Source of the DNA: G963675935 sp963675935 | GTDB taxonomy: Bacteria > Planctomycetota > Planctomycetia > Pirellulales > Thermoguttaceae | DNA: 64,000 bases | Assembly (NCBI GenBank): GCA_963675935.2 | Contig: CAXXPV010000008.1 | Coordinates: forward strand, 248,001-312,000 | Direction: 5' to 3' | Shown here: positions 44,432 through 52,632 of the stretch, piece by piece | How the letters are laid out: every line of letters starts with the position of its first letter | How positions within the stretch are numbered: position 1 is the stretch's first letter | Notes under the pieces: generated by a model | Told to the model about the DNA's origin: nothing | The model's database searches: none | What the model saw: only the letters and a program-made list of their open reading frames with translations | Made by a program: the position numbers and the translations under genes

Positions 44432-44588
44432 CCCTCGCCCGCGGGCACCGACCGAAGGTTGGTCGGGGAGAGGGTTAGGGTGAGGGCGGGCTGCTGGGGG
44501 AATTGGAGAAAACCGCTCACAATTACGTCAGCACTCTCCACGCAGCCCTCACCCCCTGCCCCTCTCCCGTCGGACGGGCGAGGGGAGT
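44432..44588. repeat. CCCTCGCCCG / CGGGCGAGGGG inverted-repeat element
   Basis: Arms at 44432-44487 (CCCTCGCCCGCGGGCACCGA through AGGGTTAGGGTGAGGG) and 44546-44588 (CCCTCACCCCCTGCCCCTCT through GGGCGAGGGGAG) flank ~60 unrelated bases. It lies between convergent genes. A single arm of the same family is inserted in the methyltransferase gene at about 60957-60998. Confidence 0.8.
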
Positions 44589-44598
44589 AGCCGCTACC

Positions 44599-45021
44599 CT
44601 ACAGATCGACCGTCCCGACCATATTCACTTCCGAATGCTCCAACGCTTGGACGGCCGCGTCGACGTCGTCGAAACGGATGATGAGCACCGCCTTGTCGTT
44701 CCGTTTCTCGGCGAAGGCGTACATGTATTCCACATTGACTCCCGCCCGTTCGATGACTTTGAGCACGTCGGATAGCCCGCCGGGCCGGTCGGGCACCTCG
44801 ATGGCCAGCACCTCGGTCACTTTGACGCTGAAGCCCGCGGCTTCGAGCACCGCTTTCGCCCGCTGCCAATCGCGAATAATCAGCCGCAAAATGCCGTACT
44901 GCGCGGTGTCGGCCAGCGAGAGGGTCGCCAGATTGATGCCGGCCTCGGTCAGCGTCTGGCACGGCGCCCGCAAATGGCCGGGACTGTTCTCCACGAACAC
45001 CGAAAGCTGCTGGATTTTCAT
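44599..45021 (-). CDS. tandem ACT-domain protein
   Basis: 140 residues made of two ACT domains (MKIQQLSVFVENSPGHLRAP and SVKVTEVLAIEVPDRPGGLS). ACT pairs bind amino acids and regulate enzymes. The ATG overlaps the stop of the phenylacetate-CoA ligase gene (ATGA), so the two are translationally coupled. This paaK-ACT gene pair is widespread in bacteria and the ACT protein is thought to bind an aromatic ligand and modulate the ligase; that is known of the pair, not shown here. Confidence 0.92.
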   Translation of the reverse strand: MKIQQLSVFVENSPGHLRAPCQTLTEAGINLATLSLADTAQYGILRLIIRDWQRAKAVLEAAGFSVKVTEVLAIEVPDRPGGLSDVLKVIERAGVNVEYMYAFAEKRNDKAVLIIRFDDVDAAVQALEHSEVNMVGTVDL

Positions 45022-46346
45022 TCTTTTCCCCTTTGATCCAAAACGCGGCGGGCCTTGCCCTCGCTCCGTTCGAGCGAACGCGGTTCGACCAACCGCACCT
45101 TCACTCGCAGCCCGATCGTCCGCTCGATTTGCCGAGCGATCTTGTTTTGCAGGTCTTCCATCGCGCCGACCCTGTCGCTGAGCGCCTCGGGCGTCACCTC
45201 GACGCGAACCTCGATCTGGTCCAAGTCCTTTTGCCGCGTAAGCACGATCTGATGGTGCGGCAGCGTGCATTCGACGGCCAACAACGCCGTCTCGATCTGC
45301 GACGGAAACACGTTGACTCCGCGAATAATGAACATGTCGTCGCTGCGGTGCGAAATGCGCCGGATGCGCCGCAACGTCCGCCCGCACGAACACGGCTCGG
45401 CGACCAGCGACGTGATGTCGCGCGTCCGATAGCGAATCATCGGCATCGCCTGCTTGCTCAATGTCGTGAGAACCAACTCGCCCTCGCAGCCGTCGGGCAG
45501 CGGTTCGAGCGTGTCGGGGTCGATGATTTCGGGATAGAAATGGTCCTCGAAAATATGCAGGCCGTCCTGCACGTCGCACTCGGCACCGACGCCCGGCCCG
45601 GTGATTTCCGTCAGACCGTAAATGTCGAACGCCCGAATGCCCGCCGCGGCCTCGATCCGGCGTCGCATGGCGTCGGTGCAAGGCTCGGCGCCGAAGCAAC
45701 CGATCCGCAAGGGCAACTCGCGAAGATCGACCCCGATTTCCTCCGCGCGGTCGAGGATGTGCAAAAAATAGCTGGGCGTGCAGCAGATGGCCGTGACGCC
45801 GAAATCACGCATCACCATGATCTGCCGATCGGTGTTGCCGCCGGAAACCGGCACGACCGTCGCGCCGAGGGCCTCGGCGCCGCAGTGAAGGCCCAGGCCG
45901 CCGGTGAACAGCCCATAGCCGTAGGAATTCTGCACGATGTCGCCGGCGTGCAGGCCGTAGGCCACCAGTGCGCGAACGATCGCGCTGGCCCACACGTCAA
46001 GGTCGGCCTTGGTGTAGGCGACGACGATCGGCTTGCCGGTGGTTCCGCTCGATGCGTGGAGGCGAACCACTTCGCTCATCGGCGTGGCCAACAGGCCGAA
46101 AGGATACGTGTCGCGCAGATCGGTTTTCACCGTCAGCGGAAGCCGGGCGATGTCGGCAATGTCGCGGATTGTTTCCGGCGTCGCGCCCCGTTCGTCCATC
46201 CTCCGGCGGTAGAACGGGACGTGTTCGTAGACCCGTTGCACGACTTCGCGCAAGCGGGATGTTTGGATTGCCCGCAACTCGACCGGCGGCAGATAGTCGG
46301 CCTCGCTGGCGGGATGACGCAGTGGGTTGCAATCGGATGGTGACAT
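45018..46346 (-). CDS. paaK: phenylacetate-CoA ligase
   Basis: A 442-residue AMP-forming ligase that activates phenylacetate or related aromatic acids with CoA. ATP loop HASSGTTGKPIVVAYT; core motifs FDIYGLTEITGPGVGAECDV and MIRYRTRDITSLVAEPCSCG with two Cys; the C-terminal lid contains IIRGVNVFPSQIETALL. The length is normal. The other paa genes are not in the window. In anaerobes and planctomycetes the same enzyme often serves indolepyruvate or aromatic amino-acid breakdown. ATG 46346 lies 12 bases after the M16 peptidase gene. Confidence 0.93.
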   Translation of the reverse strand: MSPSDCNPLRHPASEADYLPPVELRAIQTSRLREVVQRVYEHVPFYRRRMDERGATPETIRDIADIARLPLTVKTDLRDTYPFGLLATPMSEVVRLHASSGTTGKPIVVAYTKADLDVWASAIVRALVAYGLHAGDIVQNSYGYGLFTGGLGLHCGAEALGATVVPVSGGNTDRQIMVMRDFGVTAICCTPSYFLHILDRAEEIGVDLRELPLRIGCFGAEPCTDAMRRRIEAAAGIRAFDIYGLTEITGPGVGAECDVQDGLHIFEDHFYPEIIDPDTLEPLPDGCEGELVLTTLSKQAMPMIRYRTRDITSLVAEPCSCGRTLRRIRRISHRSDDMFIIRGVNVFPSQIETALLAVECTLPHHQIVLTRQKDLDQIEVRVEVTPEALSDRVGAMEDLQNKIARQIERTIGLRVKVRLVEPRSLERSEGKARRVLDQRGKE

Positions 46347-46357
46347 GACTTTGTCTG

Positions 46358-49201
46358 TTATTTCGCCGGCACGAGCTTGAAATTCTCGTCGAATTGCACG
46401 AACTCGATGATTTTGCCCGAGGGCAACTTGGCGAGACTCTTTTCGACCTTGCCGCGATCGGCCACGATGATGATCGAAAGCGAGTCGGGATGCAAATACT
46501 TCTCGGCCGCCGCCAACACGTCGATGTTCGTAACGGCGTTGAACTTCGGAATCATCGTGTTGTAGTAATTGTCGGGCAAGTTGTATACGACCAACGTCTC
46601 CAATCGCTGGGCGATCTGCGAGGCCGTCTCGAAATCGGACGGGAAGCCCTGCGTCAAAAAATCCTTCGCCGATTTTAATTCCTCGGGCGTGACCGCCTTC
46701 GCACCGCGGATGCCGTCGATCTCGGCGAGAAACTCGACCAGGGCCGCGGCTGTGTCGTCGGTCTTCACGCTCGACGAAGCCACAAACGTGCCCGGCTCGT
46801 ACACGCGCCAATCGAACGACGACCGGGCGCCATAGGTAAATCCCTTGTCTTCCCGCAGATTCAAGTTCAGCCGGCTCATGAACTGCCCGCCGAAAATCGC
46901 ATTCATTACGTTGATGGCGTAGTAGTCGGGCGACCGCCGCTCCGCGCCAATCTGGGCGACCGAGATGACCGATTGCGCCGCGCCGGGCTTGTCGATCAGC
47001 AGGATTCGCGTGGGTTTCGCCTCGGGAATAGCGGCGAATTCGACTTTCGGAGTCTCGGCGTCGGTCGGCTTCCAACCGGCGAAAACCCGTTCCAATTCCT
47101 GCGTCAATTCCTCGGTCGTCACGTCGCCCACCGCGATCAACGTCGCTTGTTCGGAGCGATAATGGGCCTTGAAGAAACTCGCCAAATCGGCCTGCTCGGT
47201 CGCCTTGAGAGTGGCCGGCGTGCCGAAGGGGCATCGGCCGTAAGGGTTCGCCGCGCCATAAATCGTCGGCCCGACGGCCAGATGGGCCAACGCGGTCGGC
47301 TCGTTGCGAATCATCATCAATTGGCCCAGCATCATGCCCTTTTCGCGTTCCAAATCCTTCTCTGGAAAAAGCGGATGGCGCAGCACGTCGGCGAAAATGT
47401 CGAGCGCTTTCGGCAAATGACGCTTGAGACTGAACAACCGCGCCGAAGTCGTATCCCATGAGGCGTCGAACGACATCGTCGCCCCCATGCCGCCGAGTTC
47501 GTCGGCGATTTGCTCGCCGGTGCGGGTTTTCGTGCCTTCATCCCAAATGGCCGTCATCAGATCGACCAATCCGAGCTTGGCCGCCGGGTCGGCGGTCTTG
47601 CCCACCGGAAACATCACATTCAACGCCGCGATGGGCAACTCGTGCCGCTCGACGACAATCAGCGACATGCCGTTGGAAAGCTTCGCCCGATGGAACGGCG
47701 GCAGGGCGAATTTCGGCGCCGCGCCGGCCTTCGGCAAGGAAACCCGCGAGGGATCTTCCGCTTTTGCGTCGGTTTCTTTCGTTGAAACCTTCGTGCTCTT
47801 GACCTGCTTTGCCAACTTCTCCCGAGTTTTTTCGGCCGGAATTCGCGGGTCGGGCGTAATCGTCACTTCCTTGCCGGGCAGCACTTCCAATACCAAGCGG
47901 CCCGCGCCAAGATATTTCCGCGCCACCCGCTGCACGTCTTCCGGCGTGACCTTCTGATAGCGATCAAAATTCTTGCTGAAGTAATCCGGTTCGCCCTTCG
48001 TCACATTGTATTGATTGAGCTGGTCGGCCAATCCGCCGAAGCCGCTGTGCGATTCCATCGAATGAATAATGGCGGTTTCGATGCGGTTTTGCGCGCGTGC
48101 GACTTCCTCGGCCGTTGGCGGCGTTTTTTGGATGCGGCCGATCTCGTCGAGAATCGCCGCTTCGATTTCGGCCGGCTTGTGGCCCGGCTGAGCCGTGGCT
48201 TCAATGGCGAAATAGCCCGCGATTTCTTGAGATTCCTGGCCGGCCCCAACCGATTGGGCCATTTGCTTTTTACGTACAAGCGTCTGCTCGAACCGCGAGG
48301 TCTTGCCCGTCGAAAGCACTTCGCCCAAGATCGACAGGGCCGCCTCGTCCTCGGCGAAATCGGCCACGGTGGGCCAAACCATGTAGACCCGCGGCAATCC
48401 CACGCGGTCGGTCATCACAATCCGCTTCTCCTCCTGGAGTTCCGCGGGCTGGGCCTTCATCTTTTCGAGCTTGGGTCCGCCGGGCAGCGGGCCGAAGTAT
48501 TTTTCGACAAGCTTCTTGGCCACGGCCGGATCGAAATCGCCCGCAATGCAAAGGCTCGCGTTCGACGGCGTGTAGTAGCGGCGGAAAAACGCGGCGATGT
48601 CGTCGCGACTCGCACGGCCCAAATCGTTCATCGAGCCGATCGTCGGCCAACTGTAGGGATGCTCGGGCGGAAACATCGCGGCCAGCAAAACTTCCTCGAC
48701 CAGTCCGTAGGGCCGGTTCTCGTAGCTCTGACGCCGCTCGTTGCGGACCACGTCGCGCTGGTTGTCGAGTTTCTTCTGGCTCATCGAGGGCAGCAGGTAG
48801 CCCATCCGATCCGATTCCATCCACAAAGCGAGTTCGAGATGATTCGCCGGCACGGTTTCCCAATAGTTGGTTCGATCCTGGCTGGTCGAACCGTTGAGCT
48901 TTCCGCCCGCCTGCTGGAAGGGGCCAAAATAGTCGCTATCGTGGTGTTGCGAACCTTGGAACATCATGTGTTCGAACAGATGGGCGAAGCCAGTTCGGCC
49001 GGGCCGCTCGTTTTTCGCCCCGACGTGATACCAGAGGTTCACCGTGACAATGGGCGTCGCGTGATTCTCGTGCAGAATGACTTGCAGCCCGTTGGGCAAC
49101 ACGTATTTCTCGAACTTCACTTCCGGAATCTGCGAGGCGGCGTTCGCCACAGTCGCCGCCAGGAGCAACACGAACCAAGCCAGACATCGAGTGCGATGCA
49201 T
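46358..49201 (-). CDS. M16 zinc peptidase, two-unit fusion, exported
   Basis: 947 residues, with a signal peptide (CLAWFVLLLAATVANA). First M16 unit (~25-470): zinc motif FAHLFEHMMFQGSQHHDSDY (HxxEH) and the downstream RNERRQSYENRPYG Glu, catalytic. Second unit (~500-947): LSNGMSLIVVERHELPIAAL, with the HxxEH position replaced, as in non-catalytic M16 partners. A charged linker (KSTKVSTKETDAKAEDPSRV) joins them. Such pairs form one clam-shell chamber degrading peptides, here in the periplasm. ATG 49201 gives the signal; upstream codons do not add conserved sequence. Confidence 0.93.
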   Translation of the reverse strand: MHRTRCLAWFVLLLAATVANAASQIPEVKFEKYVLPNGLQVILHENHATPIVTVNLWYHVGAKNERPGRTGFAHLFEHMMFQGSQHHDSDYFGPFQQAGGKLNGSTSQDRTNYWETVPANHLELALWMESDRMGYLLPSMSQKKLDNQRDVVRNERRQSYENRPYGLVEEVLLAAMFPPEHPYSWPTIGSMNDLGRASRDDIAAFFRRYYTPSNASLCIAGDFDPAVAKKLVEKYFGPLPGGPKLEKMKAQPAELQEEKRIVMTDRVGLPRVYMVWPTVADFAEDEAALSILGEVLSTGKTSRFEQTLVRKKQMAQSVGAGQESQEIAGYFAIEATAQPGHKPAEIEAAILDEIGRIQKTPPTAEEVARAQNRIETAIIHSMESHSGFGGLADQLNQYNVTKGEPDYFSKNFDRYQKVTPEDVQRVARKYLGAGRLVLEVLPGKEVTITPDPRIPAEKTREKLAKQVKSTKVSTKETDAKAEDPSRVSLPKAGAAPKFALPPFHRAKLSNGMSLIVVERHELPIAALNVMFPVGKTADPAAKLGLVDLMTAIWDEGTKTRTGEQIADELGGMGATMSFDASWDTTSARLFSLKRHLPKALDIFADVLRHPLFPEKDLEREKGMMLGQLMMIRNEPTALAHLAVGPTIYGAANPYGRCPFGTPATLKATEQADLASFFKAHYRSEQATLIAVGDVTTEELTQELERVFAGWKPTDAETPKVEFAAIPEAKPTRILLIDKPGAAQSVISVAQIGAERRSPDYYAINVMNAIFGGQFMSRLNLNLREDKGFTYGARSSFDWRVYEPGTFVASSSVKTDDTAAALVEFLAEIDGIRGAKAVTPEELKSAKDFLTQGFPSDFETASQIAQRLETLVVYNLPDNYYNTMIPKFNAVTNIDVLAAAEKYLHPDSLSIIIVADRGKVEKSLAKLPSGKIIEFVQFDENFKLVPAK

Positions 49202-49320
49202 TGCAGAAAGTCCTTTGAAAGGAACGCGGGCTGACAGCCCCAAAAACACGAAAGGGGTTCCTGCCAAGTCTATGGCAAAAACCCCCGGCACGGAAACCAT
49301 TTTGGCAACGTATTTCAAGT

Positions 49321-49392
49321 GGACAGGGCGGGGGTCGCACCCGCGACACGTGGATTTTCAGTCCACTGCTCTACTACCTGAGCTACCTGTCC
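49321..49392 (-). tRNA. tRNA-Phe (anticodon GAA), unusual elbow
   Basis: Cloverleaf on the minus strand: acceptor GGACAGG/CCTGTCC, D stem GCTC/GAGC with loop AGGTAGTA, anticodon stem GTGGA/TCCAC with loop CTGAAAA (anticodon GAA), variable GTGTC, T stem GCGGG/CCCGC. CCA is not encoded. All stems pair perfectly, but the T loop is TGCGACC instead of TTCGANY and the D loop lacks G18 in the usual place. Confidence 0.88.
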
Positions 49393-49585
49393 TTAAAAGC
49401 GATTTTCCTAACCCTTTTCTCTGCAATCATTTACGCCGCATTCGCCACTGGCGGGGTACGGCGTGGTTATGCTATCCACTACTCTACAACACAAACGCCG
49501 CGTTGGCCCGCTATCGGGGCGGAAATCAACAATCGTATCAGAATAACATTTGCCGATACCCCTGCCAAGCCCCGCCCCGGCTTGA

Positions 49586-50002
49586 TCAGTAGAACCAAGC
49601 CGCCACGACAATTGGTCCAAACAAACTGACCAGGAAATACAGCATGGCGATAAGACCCAGCCAGGGTTGATCGAGCATCCTATCGGCGTTCATGCCGTCA
49701 TGAAAATACTTCTCAATTCCCAGTTTCTCGGGCAAGGTCACAAGCGAGACAAATAGAGCAAAGGCGCCCACGACACCCAAGACGAGAAAGAGCCGTCGAT
49801 ACTGGCGACGGAAACAAAAATACGCGACGGCCAAAAATGGACCGGCAATAATCGCGTTAAAAGTGAGTCTTAGAAGCAAACCGAGCCAATCGCCATCCCA
49901 CTGCATAAGGCCATATCGGCCATCGATCAGTTGCCATGCTCCAAAACCGCCGAAGCCGACAATCGCGCTCCATCGAAGGATTTCTTTCGTGTACCTGTTC
50001 AT
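49586..50002 (-). CDS. small membrane protein of unknown function
   Basis: 138 residues with four probable transmembrane helices (LRWSAIVGFGGFGAWQLI; LLRLTFNAIIAGPFLAVAYF; LFLVLGVVGAFALFVSLVTL; LGLIAMLYFLVSLFGPIVVA) and no recognised domain. ATG 50002 is the only good start. It lies alone downstream of the tRNA and points the same way. It could be a recently gained or lineage-specific gene. Confidence 0.65.
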   Translation of the reverse strand: MNRYTKEILRWSAIVGFGGFGAWQLIDGRYGLMQWDGDWLGLLLRLTFNAIIAGPFLAVAYFCFRRQYRRLFLVLGVVGAFALFVSLVTLPEKLGIEKYFHDGMNADRMLDQPWLGLIAMLYFLVSLFGPIVVAAWFY

Positions 50003-50389
50003 GTTGCGATTCCGCTAATTCTCAGGCTACCTTGCATACAAACCTCCGCGGTAAAAAAAACATGCAGATAAAACATCGTGGATCAACACCCCTCAGTGTA
50101 GTGGCATGCCGGCACAAGTCAAGATGAGTTCGTTTCCAACGGTAGCCCGACAGTCCTCATACCATAGCTCAGGAACAGCCGTAAATATCGCAATGCACAA
50201 GTTGGAATATCTGCATTTGTAATGCATAATATCCGCAGTATGCCAGATTCCAAGGGAGTTAAAAAACGCTGCCTGAAATTACTCGGCAACTGTTGATCGG
50301 AATGCCCAATTCTTGACCTTGAAATCTGACCATCGGATGTTAGGATGTTCGTCGCCGGAACTGCTTTCGCGGCAAAACAAGGGGGATAT
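50003..50389. other. gap without recognisable gene
   Basis: Roughly 390 bases of lower GC than the rest. No protein-like frame, no tRNA and no obvious repeat until the multi-hairpin element begins at 50390. Confidence 0.4.
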
Positions 50390-50765
50390 AGAGATCGTCC
50401 GCCTTTCGCGCGTTGGTGCGCATGTAGTTGCGGTGTGCAAAATAGCCCGAAGGGCTTGTGATAGGATAGTCCAGGGTTGCCGCTCCGAGCGGCTACAATA
50501 GCCCGAAGGGCTTGTGATAGGATAGCCCAGGGTTGCCGCTCCGAGCGGCTACCCTGGGTTCCGAGTGAGAACACCCAACAAAACCCCAACGGGGTTTCGT
50601 AGAGCGGCGGCATTCCGGTCTACGCAACCCTTTCAGGGTTAAAGAGATACGATTAGTCCGTTTTCCCAGGGTAGCCGCTCGGAGCGACAACCCTGGGCTG
50701 TCCTACGAAATCCCTTCGGGATAAAAACATCGCCCGCGTTTCATGCGGAAAGGCGGACTATCTTT
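50390..50765. repeat. multi-hairpin element, copy 3, inverted, with internal duplication (376 bp)
   Basis: Opposite orientation to copies 1 and 2. Left end AGAGATCGTCCGCCTTTC; right end GAAAGGCGGACTATCTTT with two differences. The AATAGCCCGAAGGGCTTGTG segment with the following hairpin (~56 bases) is present twice in tandem, which accounts for the extra length. Confidence 0.88.
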
Positions 50766-50779
50766 ATATGTGCCTATCC

Positions 50780-50904
50780 GGGGCGAAAGACGTGGATTTT
50801 GGAAAAATCGCGGTTTGCTGACCAACTGACCGCACCCGACAGTAAACTCTGAAAGGGGCAGGCGACAGCCGTAATTTTGGAAAATCCGCAGTCTGCTGAC
50901 CAAC
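50780..50904 (+). repeat. two ~48-bp direct repeats upstream of hemL
   Basis: Units 50780-50826 and 50855-50904 both start GGGGC, contain ATTTTGGAAAA and end TTTGCTGACCAAC or GTCTGCTGACCAAC. The second ends nine bases before the hemL ATG. Possible regulatory sites or another dispersed repeat; nothing else in the window matches. Confidence 0.5.
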
Positions 50905-50913
50905 AGAAAAACA

Positions 50914-52221
50914 ATGTCACGTGACAAAAGCCATCTCGCTTTCGACCGAGCCAAGCAGCTTATGCCCGGCGGTGTGAATAGCCCCGCCAGGGCCTTCGGC
51001 GCCGTCGGCGGCGAGCCGATCTTCTTCGACCACGCCCAGGGCGCCTCGCTGTTCGACATCGACGGAAACAAATACCTCGACTACGTTGGCTCTTGGGGGC
51101 CGATGATCCTCGGCCACGGTCATCCCGAGGTTGTCGAGGCCGTCGAAGCCGCCTTGCTGCGAGGCACGAGTTTCGGCGCGCCGACCGTGGCCGAGAACAC
51201 GCTGGCCGAAATGGTCGTCGAGGCCGTGCCGTCGATCGAAAAAGTTCGGCTGGTCAATTCCGGCACCGAGGCCACGATGAGCGCGGTGCGGCTCGCCCGA
51301 GGATACACCGGCCGCCCGATGATCGTGAAGTTCGCCGGCTGCTATCACGGCCACGTCGATAGTTTACTGGTTGCGGCGGGCAGTTCGGCCGCCACGCTCG
51401 GGGCGCCCAACTCGCCCGGCGTTACCGAAGGCGCCTCGCGCGATACGCTCGTGCTCGAATACAACAACTGCCAGGCGGTGGAAGACGCTTTTAACGAATA
51501 TGGCCCCAGAATCGCCGGCGTGATCGTCGAGCCGGTGGTCGGCAACATGGGCTGCGTGCCCGGCTCGGCCAAGTTCCACCAAACGCTGCGGGAAATGACC
51601 TACAAGCACGGTTCGCTGCTGATCTTCGACGAAGTGATGACCGGCTTTCGTGTGGCCTATGGCGGCGCGCAATCGCTTCTGCACATTCATCCCGACTTGA
51701 CCACGTTGGGCAAAATCATCGGCGGCGGGCTGCCCGTCGGCGCTTACGGCGGACGGGCCGAGATCATGAACCACGTCCTGCCGGCCGGAAAGGTGTTTCA
51801 GGCCGGCACGTTGAGCGGGAATCCGCTGGCCACGGCCGCGGGCATCGCCACGCTCGAAGTGCTTCGCGACACCGATCCGTATCCACGGTTGGAGCGGCTT
51901 TCCGCCCGATTGGCCGAGGGGTTAAAAAATGCGGCACAACGGGCTGGCGTTCCGGTCCACCTCGGGCGATGCGGCTCGATGATGACGTTGTTCTTCAACC
52001 ACCGGACGGTGACCGATTGGACAGTGGCGGTTTGTTGCGACACGCGGCGATTCGCCAGGTTTTTCTGGGGAATGATCGAGCGCGGCGTGTATTTGCCGTG
52101 CAGCCAGTTCGAGGCGATGTTTGTTTCCGCGGCCCACACCGAGGCTGACATCGACGCCACGGTTGCCGCCGCGGGCGAATCGCTGGCAACATTGGCCGGC
52201 GAGGAACATGGACCATCGTAG
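50914..52221 (+). CDS. hemL: glutamate-1-semialdehyde 2,1-aminomutase
   Basis: A 435-residue PLP enzyme converting glutamate-1-semialdehyde to 5-aminolevulinate, in the C5 route to haem. AFDRAKQLMPGGVNSPARAF begins the protein; the PLP Lys is in DLTTLGKIIGGGLPVGAYGG and the cofactor-binding region is LLIFDEVMTGFRVAYGGAQS; GTEATMSAVRLARGYTGR binds phosphate. The length is normal. The ATG is preceded by AAAAACA without a Shine-Dalgarno. It has no haem-gene neighbours here. Confidence 0.97.
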   Translation: MSRDKSHLAFDRAKQLMPGGVNSPARAFGAVGGEPIFFDHAQGASLFDIDGNKYLDYVGSWGPMILGHGHPEVVEAVEAALLRGTSFGAPTVAENTLAEMVVEAVPSIEKVRLVNSGTEATMSAVRLARGYTGRPMIVKFAGCYHGHVDSLLVAAGSSAATLGAPNSPGVTEGASRDTLVLEYNNCQAVEDAFNEYGPRIAGVIVEPVVGNMGCVPGSAKFHQTLREMTYKHGSLLIFDEVMTGFRVAYGGAQSLLHIHPDLTTLGKIIGGGLPVGAYGGRAEIMNHVLPAGKVFQAGTLSGNPLATAAGIATLEVLRDTDPYPRLERLSARLAEGLKNAAQRAGVPVHLGRCGSMMTLFFNHRTVTDWTVAVCCDTRRFARFFWGMIERGVYLPCSQFEAMFVSAAHTEADIDATVAAAGESLATLAGEEHGPS

Positions 52222-52279
52222 AAAGTATCTTGCAGCCCGAATACTGGACAAAATAATAGCTGCCCACCGTGACGCCAGG

Positions 52280-52433
52280 CGAACTGCAAAGTCCAGGAAA
52301 CCGTCATTCTGAGCGCAGCGAAGAATCTCCGTTGGCCCACAAGAACTTACGCGATACCACGGAGATTCTTCGCTGCGCTCAGAATGACGGTTTTTCCCAT
52401 CTATCCCCAAAATGCGACTTTGCAGTTCTCCTG
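52280..52433. repeat. CTGAGCGCAGCGAAGAATCT inverted-repeat element
   Basis: Opposite orientation to 5126-5277: GAACTGCAAAGTCCAGGAAA starts it and GCGACTTTGCAGTTCTCCTG ends it, with CTGAGCGCAGCGAAGAATCT and the complement inside. Confidence 0.87.
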
Positions 52434-52623
52434 ACCGTGGCACTTGCCAGTTGGGCGTCCCAGGAGGTAAAGTACATGCTGGAAATCGTTCAAGCTCGAT
52501 CCGGCCAAGGCAAACCTGTCGGCCGGGGAGATCAAGGATTTTCAGCCGAAGGACGAGTTCCGTCGCGGCGACGAAATTCCCGCGCCGCCGGGCCGTGGTT
52601 GGTTGTTGATCTTGCACGAGTAA
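52434..52623 (+). pseudogene. remnant of a small protein gene cut by a repeat and frameshifted
   Basis: The first frame reads VALASWASQEVKYMLEIVQ; one base later another frame reads KLDPAKANLSAGEIKDFQPK and DEFRRGDEIPAPPGRGWLLI to LHE-stop at 52623. The second part is clearly protein-like. AGGAGGT precedes the internal ATG at 52478. The upstream end coincides with the repeat boundary at 52433. No family is recognised. Confidence 0.45.
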
Positions 52624-52632
52624 TCCCCTCTG

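Noticed and set aside
45018..47459. 813-codon minus-strand frame extending paaK upstream
   Set aside because: The extra N-terminal part is a shadow of the M16 peptidase in another frame; the paaK start at 46346 is clear.
50780..50904. hemL leader as a known riboswitch
   Set aside because: The repeats do not match any riboswitch consensus I know; only direct repeats are visible.
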